NCBI GenBank assembly: GCA_040222275.1
Contig: JAVKDJ010000010.1
Location: 186,001 to 250,000, forward strand
Source: CAXBNB01 sp040222275
GTDB taxonomy: Bacteria; Bacteroidota; Bacteroidia; Cytophagales; Cyclobacteriaceae
Direction: 5' to 3'
Length of the DNA stretch: 64,000 bases
The notes under the pieces: model-generated
Database searches by the model: none
The model's input: only the letters and a program-made list of their open reading frames with translations
What the model was told of the DNA's origin: nothing
Part shown: piece by piece, positions 54,652-63,670 of the stretch
Layout: each line of letters opens with the position of its first letter
How positions within the stretch are numbered: the first letter of the stretch is position 1
Made by a program: the position numbers and the translations under genes

Positions 54652-54785
54652 GTTATGTTACCTCTAAACTATCGAATCAAGGTAAATATAGCTGATTTAC
54701 CGAGTACTATTTTTACAGGTTTATGCTGCCATCGAAGGTGTTGGGGATTAGTTTTTTGATTATGTCCTTAAATTGCAGATATTGT

Positions 54786-54816
54786 TTGGCATTTTGTTCT
54801 AATGCTCCTACATTTG
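54786..54816 (+). promoter_or_regulatory. Promoter of rpsU
   Basis: TTG at 54786-54788 (-33) and TACATTTG at 54809-54816 (-7) are separated by 20 nt, the Bacteroidota spacing. They lie 26 nt before the rpsU ATG at 54842, so the leader is short. Confidence 0.65.
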
Positions 54817-54841
54817 CAGCCCAATTAAGAATAATGAAAAT

Positions 54842-55036
54842 ATGTTGATCATTAACGTAAAAGAAAACGAGTCAGTAGATAGGGCACTTAAGAGGTTCAA
54901 GAAGAAGTTTGAAAAAACTGGTGTTTTGAAAGAGTTGAGGGCAAGAACCCACTTCGAAAAGCCATCTATTACCCGTAGAAAAGAAGTTATAAAAGCGGCG
55001 TACAAGCAAAAAATGTACGCAAACGATAATTACTAA
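54842..55036 (+). CDS. rpsU: 30S ribosomal protein bS21
   Basis: The 64-residue basic protein MLIINVKENESVDRALKRFK ... has the bS21 pattern of a strand followed by long basic helices (RAL(K)RFKKKFEKTGVLKELR, HFEKPSITRRKEVIKAAYKQ). In Bacteroidota bS21 helps sequester the 16S anti-Shine-Dalgarno tail. The order rpsU-xerC-hpf is common in the phylum. No strong SD is seen before the start (AATAATGAAAATATG), and a short out-of-frame ATG lies at 54834. A perfect hairpin follows at 55069-55101. Confidence 0.95.
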   Translation: MLIINVKENESVDRALKRFKKKFEKTGVLKELRARTHFEKPSITRRKEVIKAAYKQKMYANDNY

Positions 55037-55068
55037 TTTATAGTAATTTTTGCGCTGAATTTATTAAG

Positions 55069-55101
55069 TTAGTATTACCTTTTCAATAAAGGTAATACTA
55101 A
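55069..55101 (+). promoter_or_regulatory. Perfect hairpin abutting the xerC start codon
   Basis: TTAGTATTACCTTT (55069-55082) pairs perfectly with AAAGGTAATACTAA (55088-55101) over a 5-nt loop. The stem ends one base before the xerC ATG (55102) and buries AAAGG, the only SD-like bases. This could limit xerC translation, or act as a processing signal between rpsU and xerC. No U-run follows, so it is not a plain terminator. Confidence 0.65.
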
Positions 55102-55983
55102 ATGATAAATACCTATCTAAAATACCTCCTTCACGAAAAAAGGTACAGCGAGCACACCATTCGATCCTATGAGAATGACCTGCTCCAGGTGCAAAGTTAT
55201 ATCTCCCAGTTTGATGGGAATATGCACCTAAGTGATGCCAATCACAGAATCTTACGTGCCTGGATAGTTTCTTTAATTGAAGACAATCTTTCGCCAAGAT
55301 CAGTCAACCGTAAAATAGCAACCCTACGGTCTTTCTACAAATTCCTGCATGCACGGGAAATCATATCCAGCAATCCTTCTATCAAATTGAAACCCCTGAA
55401 GACTGACAAGCCTTTGCCAGAATTCGTTCAGGAAAAAGAGATGGACATGCTTTTGGACCAGATTTCATTTTCGGATGATTTTGCAGGAATGAGGGACCGG
55501 GCCATTATGGAACTTTTTTATAGCACTGGTATCAGGCTCTCTGAACTGATAGGTATTACGGACCAGTCCGTTAGTTTTTACGATCAAACGGTTAAAGTTT
55601 TAGGGAAAAGAAATAAAGAAAGGGTCATCCCGTTAACCAATGAAACCGTAGATACAATCAAAGCATATATTGCCAAAAGGAATGAGTTGTTTGGCGGATC
55701 AAGTGAAAATTTTTTGTTGGTTACAGACACAGGAAAAAAGTGTTATCCGATGATGGTGTACAGAACGGTGAAAAAGTATTTGGGCGTGATTACCAGATCC
55801 TCAAAAAAAAGCCCACATGTTCTGAGACACACATTTGCCACACATTTATTGAATAAAGGTGCAGACCTCAATGCAGTGAAAGACTTGCTGGGACATTCCA
55901 GCCTGGCTGCCACTCAGGTCTATACCCACAATTCACTTGAAAAGCTAAAGTCAGTTTTTGACCAGGCCCATCCCAAGGCATAA
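55102..55983 (+). CDS. xerC: Tyrosine recombinase XerC
   Basis: The 293-residue protein has an N-terminal SAM-like core-binding domain (1-100) and a catalytic domain with R145 (GIRLSEL), H239 and R242 (HVLRHTFATH), H265 (LLGHSSLAATQ) and the nucleophile Y274 (TQVYTH). XerC with XerD resolves chromosome dimers at dif near the terminus; no dif-like site was seen here. The gene sits between rpsU and hpf, the usual Bacteroidota setting, and hpf follows after 27 nt. Its start codon abuts the hairpin at 55069-55101. Confidence 0.93.
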   Translation: MINTYLKYLLHEKRYSEHTIRSYENDLLQVQSYISQFDGNMHLSDANHRILRAWIVSLIEDNLSPRSVNRKIATLRSFYKFLHAREIISSNPSIKLKPLKTDKPLPEFVQEKEMDMLLDQISFSDDFAGMRDRAIMELFYSTGIRLSELIGITDQSVSFYDQTVKVLGKRNKERVIPLTNETVDTIKAYIAKRNELFGGSSENFLLVTDTGKKCYPMMVYRTVKKYLGVITRSSKKSPHVLRHTFATHLLNKGADLNAVKDLLGHSSLAATQVYTHNSLEKLKSVFDQAHPKA

Positions 55984-56010
55984 TTTTCTAACATATAAAC
56001 TTTAAACATT

Positions 56011-56310
56011 ATGAAGTTACAAATGCATTCCATTCATTTCGACGCTGATGAAAAGCTGGTTGAATTTATCCAAAAAAAAGCGGATAAGCTGGAAACTTTC
56101 TTCGACAGGATAATTGACGGAGAGGTTTTTATGAGATTAGAGAAAAATGAGTCAAATGAAAACAAAATTATTGAGATCAAACTCAATATTCCAGGGAATC
56201 AGTTGTTTGCGAAGGAGCAATCGAGGACGTTTGAAGCCGCTGCTGATGAGGCTGTAGAAGCACTTAGACGGCAACTTAAAAAACATAAAGAGAAGCTAGT
56301 AGCCTTTTAA
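56011..56310 (+). CDS. hpf: Ribosome hibernation promoting factor (short form)
   Basis: The 99-residue protein has the HPF/RaiA fold: MKLQMHSIHFDADEKLVEFI, then DKLETFFDRIIDGEVFMRLE and IEIKLNIPGNQLFAKEQS, and a C-terminal helix EAADEAVEALRRQLKKHKEK. Short HPF sits in the mRNA/tRNA channel of idle ribosomes. It follows xerC closely and ends the rpsU-xerC-hpf run. A strong bidirectional terminator-like hairpin lies 16 nt downstream. Confidence 0.93.
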   Translation: MKLQMHSIHFDADEKLVEFIQKKADKLETFFDRIIDGEVFMRLEKNESNENKIIEIKLNIPGNQLFAKEQSRTFEAAADEAVEALRRQLKKHKEKLVAF

Positions 56311-56326
56311 TAATTCACTAAGTGAA

Positions 56327-56371
56327 GGCATAAAAAAACCGGGAACGTTACGTTACCGGTTTTTTTATGCC
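56327..56371. terminator. Bidirectional intrinsic terminator after hpf
   Basis: GGCATAAAAAAACCGG (56327-56342) pairs with CCGGTTTTTTTATGCC (56356-56371); the spacer can also pair. The A-tract and T-tract flanks give a U-run in either direction, serving both hpf and the convergent DUF4412 gene. Confidence 0.85.
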
Positions 56372-56398
56372 TGGATTTTGATGAACCCTGACCCAAAA

Positions 56399-57196
56399 CT
56401 ATTGCATTTTTATTTGCTTTCTGGCATAGCCGGCAGGTGCCTGAAACAAAGCACTTGAAAAGCTTTCTTTGTTGATGCTTTCCACTATGTTTTCATTGCT
56501 AGCCGTATTGTTGCTGTACGAAATGGTTTTTACAGGTACGCCTTCCTTGAAAACCGGGCTGGAATCGTCAAACCCTATTTGTGAAAAAGAACCACCAGTT
56601 GGCAGGAATGCAGCAATTTCACTCAAATTGGTATTGAAATAATTGATCAACTTGTCCATTACCTGAAATTGCTCTTTCTGGAAGCCAATAGTTTTAAACG
56701 AGGCAATGTACATGTCTGTGGCTTTTTCACCTTTTGTTTTTCCCTCATATTTTTTAGTACTCCATTTGCCTATTTTCTCAGTCGATCCGGTAGCACTAAA
56801 CTCCATGCCACTTTCATCACTGTTGATGATCCTGTCCAGTTTTTTCTTTTGCTCTTCGGGCATGTTGGCAGCAAATTGTTTCATCATCATCACCATCATT
56901 TGGATTTGCTGCTTGAGTTGCTGCATGGTGGCCTTGTCAAAATGATAATATTCTTTTTTGCTATGGTCAATATAGGTAAACTCTTCACTGGTGGCGTTGA
57001 AAATAAACGAGTTGTTGTCCCCTGATCCTTTATTTTCGAGGGCAACACTGTTTTCAGTCATATATATGTTGGTGTTGGATATCGAGCCATTGGACAGGTT
57101 TTTTGTTTTGGATACAATTTTGATACCGTCAGCTGCTATGGCAGATATGGATATCGATAATATCAGCGACAATAAAATTACCTTCTTCATCTTCAT
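56399..57196 (-). CDS. DUF4412 secreted protein
   Basis: The frame is open from 57259, but ATG 57196 (MKMKKVILLSL) starts a clear signal peptide ending AIAAD, giving 265 residues. The body has the DUF4412 beta-strand pattern with IYMTENSVALENKG, FTYIDHSKKEYYHFDKATMQ and KTIGFQKEQFQVMDKLI. Asp, Met and Lys-rich helices follow. The family is envelope-associated with no known activity. A DUF6503-like lipoprotein gene lies 43 nt upstream on the same strand. Confidence 0.75.
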   Translation of the reverse strand: MKMKKVILLSLILSISISAIAADGIKIVSKTKNLSNGSISNTNIYMTENSVALENKGSGDNNSFIFNATSEEFTYIDHSKKEYYHFDKATMQQLKQQIQMMVMMMKQFAANMPEEQKKKLDRIINSDESGMEFSATGSTEKIGKWSTKKYEGKTKGEKATDMYIASFKTIGFQKEQFQVMDKLINYFNTNLSEIAAFLPTGGSFSQIGFDDSSPVFKEGVPVKTISYSNNTASNENIVESINKESFSSALFQAPAGYARKQIKMQ

Positions 57197-57239
57197 ATTT
57201 CGTTTTTTATAATGTTCTCGTTCAAAAAATGGCCTCACG

Positions 57240-58040
57240 TCAGAGTACAACGGGATCAAATCCCTTAAAAGTATGTTCTGGAACGGATTCCATCACCTTT
57301 ATGTTTGTTAATTGTCTTTTGCCCCTGCCACCGGATAATAGTATTTTGCCATATTTTTTATAATCTTCCCAAGGGAGTACAAAGTTTGCCTCAGGCTCGG
57401 CATGTGTTCTATAAAATGCCCATTGGCTTACAAGGTTGCTTTCCTGATCTACCCATACCTCATAATAATTCTCTGGAGTGACCCCAACATCTTTAAATAC
57501 CAGTTCCAGCATGTGGGCCGGCCTTCCATTTTCCGTGGTGTCTTCCTTGATATAGGCCAGTGTAACGCCCGAGTCTTTTAGCTTAAAAGGCATGACCAAC
57601 CAGTAAGAATCGTTGATCCATACATTTTTGCCCCTTTCCAGATATTGGGCTAAAGAATCCGGGTGGGTCATTTCCTTACCACTTTTAGAAACTTTGCCTG
57701 TGAGGTCATGAACGTTTACGATGATACTTAAATCTTCCTTTAGAAAATCCACCCGAACATCACCCTTCCATTTGTCCCAGATAAGGTTCCTGGCGCCAAA
57801 AAAATTCCATGAAATGTACCGGGTATCATCCCATGCCTTTCTTCCACCCATGGCATTCATTACCTTGTCGGCGATGACAATGGCCTGGGGACTGGATCCT
57901 TCTATATCAAACCCCTCAGCCGGGTAGTTTTCATAAATTTCCTCACTGGTTTCCACTGTTTCAGTTGGTTGGTCTGAGGCTTTTTTGGAGCAGGCGCCAA
58001 TTGCCAGGGTAATGGCGAGTATCAGGATTGTATTTTTCAT
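57240..58040 (-). CDS. Lipoprotein of the DUF6503/LolA-like type
   Basis: The 266-residue protein has a lipoprotein signal (ILAITLAIGAC, Cys17) and a beta-rich body: VIADKVMNAMGGRKAWDDTR, LIWDKWKGDVRVDFLKEDLS, DVGVTPENYYEVWVDQESNL and WALY-like closing strands. The pattern resembles LolA-fold proteins that shelter lipid. Specific family assignment is tentative. It precedes the DUF4412 gene on the same strand, so both may form an envelope operon. Confidence 0.65.
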   Translation of the reverse strand: MKNTILILAITLAIGACSKKASDQPTETVETSEEIYENYPAEGFDIEGSSPQAIVIADKVMNAMGGRKAWDDTRYISWNFFGARNLIWDKWKGDVRVDFLKEDLSIIVNVHDLTGKVSKSGKEMTHPDSLAQYLERGKNVWINDSYWLVMPFKLKDSGVTLAYIKEDTTENGRPAHMLELVFKDVGVTPENYYEVWVDQESNLVSQWAFYRTHAEPEANFVLPWEDYKKYGKILLSGGRGKRQLTNIKVMESVPEHTFKGFDPVVL

Positions 58041-58129
58041 AATCCGCAGGGGTTGGTTAAATATGACTTGTCTGTATGTTTTCGTTAAAAAAGTTTAATC
58101 CGTTTCAAAATTACCCGGTTCACCATAGG

Positions 58130-60865
58130 CTATTTTTGCAATTTTAAAACACTCAGCTTATTGCCATGTGTCTTATATATTTTGTACACCCCTTGGGACT
58201 CATAATACAACATGGCAATTTCCTGCCCGGTTTCCAATGGCAAGGAGTGCAATAGCCTGCCGTCTTTGTTGTAAAGATAGGTATAGTCCTTGTCCTTATC
58301 GGTGATAACGATAACTTCATTATCGGGGCTAAAATTGTAATATTTAGCGTTTAGTTGGTTCGTGCCAAATTTGTGTACGAATAGTTCCTTTCCATCCGGG
58401 TCGATGGTTGTTACTTTTTCTCCATCTGATCGCAGCACCAGGAATGTCCTCTGGTTCGGTGCTGATACTACCAGTTTAAACTGGTCCCGCGGAGTTGCCT
58501 TATAGAGTTGCTCACGCTTGAGGAATTTGCCCTCAAGGTTGAATTGTACTATCTCGCCATCATTGGTTACGGTAGTGAAGCGGGTACCGGATATATTGCC
58601 AGCTTTTTGGATAAATAGTGGGTTTTCAATCGTTCCTTTTAAGTCTATCGGAAAACCCGGTACTGGCTCGCCCCTTCTGTTCAATACATAGACCAGTCCA
58701 TTTTTGTGCATGAACATCATGTAGTCCTTCGTTCTCACCCTTAGGTGAAAGGGGTGCATGACGGGTGTACCCTCCAGGTTTTTAGGCGTCCAACCTTCCA
58801 GGTTTGCCCCTCCCTTGTCGTAAAGGTAGTATTGCCCATCATCAGTTGCGGCCAGTGTCCTGTAATTTCTGGAATTGTCATAATCAATCAGGCTCAGGAA
58901 ATCAATGCCTTTTTCATTGGGTAAAGAAAAGGGATAGCCAGGTAGGTATTCCCCTGTACGGTCCAGCAAATGGATAGATTTTTCTGTGGTAAACAAGCCT
59001 TGCAGTTTGCTGTTTTTGTAGTAATCGAGCTGGCTGACATCACTTGTTATAGGGCCATCCAGAGCCTTTTTCCAAAGAGTGTCCAGGTCGGAAGAGATCA
59101 GGTGGATGTTGTTCAAAGAATCCTGAACCACCACTTCAAGCGAACCATCGTTGTGGTTTTTGACCACCATGGGGGGGCTAATGATTGCGGATGGGAATTC
59201 AAGCTCCTGAAGCACTTCAAATTCAGCTGCTTCAACTTTTTCCACGATGTTGCCTGGATGCTGGAGCGAAATGCTGGTATAATATTTTCCATCCACATTA
59301 CTGAACTGAAAAGCACCGAACTCTATTTGTTTTAACAAAAACTCAAATTCGTTGAAAAAATCAGACCATTTTTGGTTCAGTTTACTTGCGATCATATTCC
59401 ACGCTCCCTGGGTATTTACAAATAGGCTAAGGTTGGCCTCTTTGTTGGCTATGTCCAAAAAGTTGTTCACCTTGACCGATTTCCTCCAGGTGCCTTCTGA
59501 GTTTATCTGGTCAATCAGCTGCTTGAGCACATGCTCATTGTTGCCTAGGAAAAGAAAATCATTCTTCAAACAATAAAATGTAGATGGAAAGCCGGAAAAT
59601 ATAGGCCCAAAAAGCCGCGCTGGTAGTTCATCTACTTCTATGTGCCTGATGGGAATGTCAGCCCAGGATTCGCTGTAAGGATCGTTTTCATCCAATGTAG
59701 CATCCGCCAAGGTTTGAAAAAACTGATTGGCCGCATCACTATCGGATAGTTTCAGGCAGGCAACCATATCCGGCGCATCGGGGTTGATGGATTCCATGAA
59801 AACCAACCCTAGCTCAGTGTCTAAAAAATCGTACAGGTCTGCTATAGATACATCGTATTTGTTTTCTACCTCGCCCATACTGGCAAGAGATGAAGGATTG
59901 GCTTTTCTCCAATGGTTTTTTAGTCCTGAGTGCCACTTTTCGGCATTGTCGAAGGAGAAGTGAATCAATGCAGCCGTATTGTTCGGTATAATTTCGTTCA
60001 TCCTGAATTCACTGCTCCCGACCTCATTGAACACGTCCAGGTAATTGGCCTTTAGTGGGTTATTAAGTGAAAACCCTGTCAATAGCATGTTGTCGTTGTT
60101 GATGGACAGGTCCAGAAACGAAAGTTCTGTCAGGGCAGCAAGTGGGGAAGTGTCCACCTTTAATGGGTCTGTAAAGATGCCCGCCAATTTGTCCAGCGAT
60201 TCGGTATTGAAGAAAATATTGCCCTGGTCCATTTCGAGCCTGGTGATGCCAAATATCGGCGCGTATTGCTCCTGAAAAGAAAGCACTTCCTGGTCTTCGG
60301 TTACCCTAATGGCATCTTCCACGAGATAAGAGGTAAAGCTTCCTATGAAAAAATTCTTGTAGAAGATATAAGAGAAATTTTCTGATCCCGATTTTAGTTC
60401 GGTGATGGTAAAGCCGAGGTATTGACGCTGGTTTTCTGTCAACCCATGGTTTTTCGTATAATGCGCAATGGCTTTGGATACCATATCATGATGCTCAAGT
60501 TTGTTCACTTCAATACAATACAAGGCATCTATGGAGTTTCTCGATACTACATGGAAAGAAAGGAGGGTTTTATTGTCTTCGAAAAATGAAAGCAGCGAGC
60601 CGTTTTTTCCAGCAATAGAATCCAAAATCCCCAGTTGTTTGTTGGTGTTTTCGAAAGCCGGTAAATTGGCCAGGTTTTTCCAGATTTTTTTTTCTTTACT
60701 TTCTTCCCATTGTTTTAGCGGATTGTCGGATTCATATACAAACACCGCATCTGAAGGCACGAAGGACCAAAGGGTATGTGGGCCTTGCTGAAAAAAGTAA
60801 GTATAAACGTAAATCCCCCCTCCGGTAAGAACGAGTAAAATGAAGATCGTAAGGGTTTTTTTCAC
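58130..60865 (-). CDS. Large membrane-anchored hypothetical protein, DUF3352-like start
   Basis: The 911-residue protein starts with GTG (60865) and has one transmembrane helix (5-27, FILLVLTGGGIYVYTYF). A large extracytoplasmic part starts LWSFVPSDAVFVYESDNPLK, like DUF3352-type proteins. The C-terminal third (about 560-890) has repeated short beta units (VVVQDSLNNIHLISSDLDTL, LAATDDGQYYLYDKGGANLE, FVTVTNDGEIVQFNLEGKFL) resembling a beta-propeller. I do not recognise a precise family, and function is unknown. Confidence 0.65.
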   Translation of the reverse strand: MKKTLTIFILLVLTGGGIYVYTYFFQQGPHTLWSFVPSDAVFVYESDNPLKQWEESKEKKIWKNLANLPAFENTNKQLGILDSIAGKNGSLLSFFEDNKTLLSFHVVSRNSIDALYCIEVNKLEHHDMVSKAIAHYTKNHGLTENQRQYLGFTITELKSGSENFSYIFYKNFFIGSFTSYLVEDAIRVTEDQEVLSFQEQYAPIFGITRLEMDQGNIFFNTESLDKLAGIFTDPLKVDTSPLAALTELSFLDLSINNDNMLLTGFSLNNPLKANYLDVFNEVGSSEFRMNEIIPNNTAALIHFSFDNAEKWHSGLKNHWRKANPSSLASMGEVENKYDVSIADLYDFLDTELGLVFMESINPDAPDMVACLKLSDSDAANQFFQTLADATLDENDPYSESWADIPIRHIEVDELPARLFGPIFSGFPSTFYCLKNDFLFLGNNEHVLKQLIDQINSEGTWRKSVKVNNFLDIANKEANLSLFVNTQGAWNMIASKLNQKWSDFFNEFEFLLKQIEFGAFQFSNVDGKYYTSISLQHPGNIVEKVEAAEFEVLQELEFPSAIISPPMVVKNHNDGSLEVVVQDSLNNIHLISSDLDTLWKKALDGPITSDVSQLDYYKNSKLQGLFTTEKSIHLLDRTGEYLPGYPFSLPNEKGIDFLSLIDYDNSRNYRTLAATDDGQYYLYDKGGANLEGWTPKNLEGTPVMHPFHLRVRTKDYMMFMHKNGLVYVLNRRGEPVPGFPIDLKGTIENPLFIQKAGNISGTRFTTVTNDGEIVQFNLEGKFLKREQLYKATPRDQFKLVVSAPNQRTFLVLRSDGEKVTTIDPDGKELFVHKFGTNQLNAKYYNFSPDNEVIVITDKDKDYTYLYNKDGRLLHSLPLETGQEIAMLYYESQGVYKIYKTHGNKLSVLKLQK

Positions 60866-61022
60866 AATTAGCAGGTTTTGTGCAAATTATATCCACTGAT
60901 GAAATATTCCCAATGATTGAAGGTAAAATGTATAGGACAGGGAGTCTCTGGAAACCACCTTGCCAACACGGTCTGGTTGTATAGGAACCAGGTCGTAGTG
61001 GTATTATTGCATTCTCACCTCG

Positions 61023-62198
61023 TTATTGCTTCCTGCTGCCCCCGTACAATTCATATTCCAGCAGGCGGCATTCGATTCTGGCATTGAAAAATTGGGTTTT
61101 GGATTTGGTGCGCAACCCTATTTTCTTGGCCAGGTTGGCATTTCCTGTAAAAATATAGCCCATTTTACCCTGGCAGCTTTGTTTGAAAAAATCACCAATC
61201 TGGGCGTACGTATTTTCCAGCTCAGTGGTGTCGCCCAGCCTGTCACCGTATTCAGGGTTTATCATTATAGCACCAGGCCCTTCCGGGATTTTGGTTTTTT
61301 CAAAAGGCACTTTTTCAAACTGTATGTACTCTGATACGCCTGCAACACGCGCATTTTCCTGTGCCGCACCAATGGCCAGACCACTCAGGTCGGTGCAGAT
61401 GATATCACCTCCAACCTTATCCTTTATTTCTACCTCAGATTTCAGAGACTGCCATTGGTTAGTGTCAAAGCCATTGATGTGCATAAAACCATAATTGTCT
61501 CGAAGTAGGCCTGGAGGCCGACCGGTGGCCATCAGGGCTGCCTCTATGGCCAGGGTGCCACTACCGCACATGGGATTGATGAAATGGTCCCTGCCAGGTT
61601 TCCAGGCAGATGATCTTATGCAAGCAGCAGCCAACGATTCCATCATTGGCGCCTTGAAGGGCATTTTCCTGTACCCGTGCTTGGCAATGGTCTCACCGGA
61701 GGTATCAAAATATATGGTGCATTTCTGCTCATACCAGAACATGAAAATGACAGTTTTGTCCTTTTCCTTGCCCGAATTGGGCCTGTTGCCGGTAGATTCC
61801 ATCATTTGGTCCACGATGGCATCCTTCAGTTTCAGGTTGGCAAAGCTTGTGTCCCTGATGAAGTCATTCTTCACATAAGAGTGAATGGAAATGAAACCAT
61901 TCTCCGGCAGTAGCTTGTTCCAAGGAGTTTTTTTTGCTTCGGCGTAAAGTTCATTGGGGTTTTTGGCTTCAAACGAACGAATGGTCCACAAAACCCTTGA
62001 AGCGGTTCGTAGGTTGAAATTTAGGTTCATCACTTCTTCCCAACCCCCTTCTATTGATACACCGGTATTGTCCACAGACAATGGCTTGTAGCCCAATTGT
62101 TCTATTTCATTTTTCAACACCGGGGAGATTCCCGGTTGGCAATTGATAACTAACTTGGATCGGCGCATAGGGTTTTGGTTAAGAAGCTGTTTGGCCAT
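61023..62198 (-). CDS. THUMP-domain class I RNA methyltransferase (RlmL-like)
   Basis: The 391-residue protein has an N-terminal THUMP region (about 15-160, CQPGISPVLKNEIEQLGYK) and a methyltransferase domain with motif I NPMCGSGT (208-215) and motif IV INPEYG (313-318, an NPPYG variant). It resembles RlmL/YcbY N-terminal halves, which make m2G2445 in 23S rRNA. The stand-alone form is typical of Bacteroidota. It lies downstream of the M20 dipeptidase gene, separated by a terminator at 62222-62242. Confidence 0.9.
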   Translation of the reverse strand: MAKQLLNQNPMRRSKLVINCQPGISPVLKNEIEQLGYKPLSVDNTGVSIEGGWEEVMNLNFNLRTASRVLWTIRSFEAKNPNELYAEAKKTPWNKLLPENGFISIHSYVKNDFIRDTSFANLKLKDAIVDQMMESTGNRPNSGKEKDKTVIFMFWYEQKCTIYFDTSGETIAKHGYRKMPFKAPMMESLAAACIRSSAWKPGRDHFINPMCGSGTLAIEAALMATGRPPGLLRDNYGFMHINGFDTNQWQSLKSEVEIKDKVGGDIICTDLSGLAIGAAQENARVAGVSEYIQFEKVPFEKTKIPEGPGAIMINPEYGDRLGDTTELENTYAQIGDFFKQSCQGKMGYIFTGNANLAKKIGLRTKSKTQFFNARIECRLLEYELYGGSRKQ

Positions 62199-62221
62199 AT
62201 TGTATTGGCCAATAAAAATTT

Positions 62222-62242
62222 GGCCGGATTAAAATACCGGCC
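62222..62242 (-). terminator. Intrinsic terminator after the M20 dipeptidase gene
   Basis: On the minus strand GGCCGG (62242 to 62237) pairs with CCGGCC (62227 to 62222) across a 9-nt loop and is followed by AAATTTTTATT. It ends 17 nt beyond the dipeptidase stop and before the RNA methyltransferase gene. Confidence 0.55.
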
Positions 62243-62258
62243 TTATTATGGTTTGCAT

Positions 62259-63629
62259 TTATTTGCCAGACTCGGCAAAGAATTTGTGAAACCAGGTAAT
62301 GGTTTCTATTCCTTTGTAAAAATTAAATACCCCATAGCTTTCGTTGGGTGAGTGCAGGGCATCTTCGTCCAACCCAAATCCCATGAGCACCGAGTCTAGC
62401 CCAAGTTCCTGCTGAAACAGTGCTACAATGGGAATACTGCCACCATCCCTCATGGGTATTGGTGTTTTCCCCCAGGCTGCTTCAAAAGCACTGCTGGCTG
62501 CCTGATAGCTTTTGGAGTCTGTTGGGATTACGGCGGGTTCTCCACCGTGGTGTGGGGTCACTTTTATTTTGACATGCTTTGGTGCAATCTCGTGGAGGTG
62601 CTTGATGACCAGGTTGGTAATTTCTTCACTATTCTGGTTGGGTACCAAGCGGGTGGAGATTTTGGCGTAAGCCTTAGAAGGCAACACGGTTTTTGCACCT
62701 TCACCTGTATAACCCCCCCAGATCCCATTCACATCGAGCGTAGGCCGGATGCCCACCCTTTCCAAAGAAGAGTATCCTTTTTCACCTTTAATGGTAGCGA
62801 TCCCCAGGTCTTCCTGATAGGCCTGAAGGTCAAAAGGGGCTTTCGCCATTTCCGCCCTTTCCTCATCTGACAGGTCAGCTACTTTATCGTAGAAACCAGG
62901 TATGGTGATCCGGCCATTTTCATCTATCAGCGATGAGATCATATCACAAAGGGTATTGATGGGATTGCCAACAGCACCGCCATATACCCCGGAGTGAAGG
63001 TCCCGGTTTGGCCCGGTCACTTCGATTTCCAGATAAGACAGCCCACGCAAACCAACCGTAATGGAGGGGTGTTCGTTGCTGAGCAGGCTTGTATCCGAAA
63101 TAAGGATAACATCGGCACTCAATTTCCCTTTGTTTTCCTTTACGAAAATGCCAAGGTTGTCTGAGCCTACTTCTTCTTCCCCTTCTATCATAAACTTAAC
63201 ATTGCAAGGCAATTCGCCTGAAGCCACCATAGCTTCAAAAGACTTCACGTGCATGTAAAACTGGCCTTTGTCATCGCAGGCCCCACGGGCATAAATGCGC
63301 TCGTTTTTTATCACAGGCTCGAAAGGGGGGGAGTTCCAAAGCTCGTATGGGTCGGCTGGCTGCACATCGTAGTGGCCATACACCAACACTGTGGGCAATG
63401 CCGGGTCTATTATCTTTTCGGCGTACACAATAGGATGGCCGGAGGTTTCACATATTTCTGCCAGGTCGGTTCCTGCTTCGGTAAATTTTTGTTGAATAAA
63501 CTCAGCTGCTTTTCTTACATCTCCTTTAAACTTGGAATCGGCGCTTACAGAAGGAATCCTCAATAGGTCGAACAGTTCATCCAGAAACTTCTGTTTGTTG
63601 TCCTCAATGTACTCAAGTGATTTTTTCAT
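62259..63629 (-). CDS. M20-family dipeptidase
   Basis: The 456-residue protein has the M20 zinc site: VYGHYDVQPADPYELW (His and Asp, about 81-96), ARGACDDKGQFYMHV (Asp), MIEGEEEVGSDNL (Glu) and later DTSLL and HSPNESYGV (His). A lid domain lies in the middle. Family members hydrolyse dipeptides such as Xaa-His or beta-Ala peptides with two zinc ions. No signal peptide is seen, so it is cytosolic. A GroES-like gene lies upstream. Confidence 0.92.
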   Translation of the reverse strand: MKKSLEYIEDNKQKFLDELFDLLRIPSVSADSKFKGDVRKAAEFIQQKFTEAGTDLAEICETSGHPIVYAEKIIDPALPTVLVYGHYDVQPADPYELWNSPPFEPVIKNERIYARGACDDKGQFYMHVKSFEAMVASGELPCNVKFMIEGEEEVGSDNLGIFVKENKGKLSADVILISDTSLLSNEHPSITVGLRGLSYLEIEVTGPNRDLHSGVYGGAVGNPINTLCDMISSLIDENGRITIPGFYDKVADLSDEERAEMAKAPFDLQAYQEDLGIATIKGEKGYSSLERVGIRPTLDVNGIWGGYTGEGAKTVLPSKAYAKISTRLVPNQNSEEITNLVIKHLHEIAPKHVKIKVTPHHGGEPAVIPTDSKSYQAASSAFEAAWGKTPIPMRDGGSIPIVALFQQELGLDSVLMGFGLDEDALHSPNESYGVFNFYKGIETITWFHKFFAESGK

Positions 63630-63670
63630 ATAATGGATAGTTGTTTGTTGTAGATTGGTAAATGGAGGTG

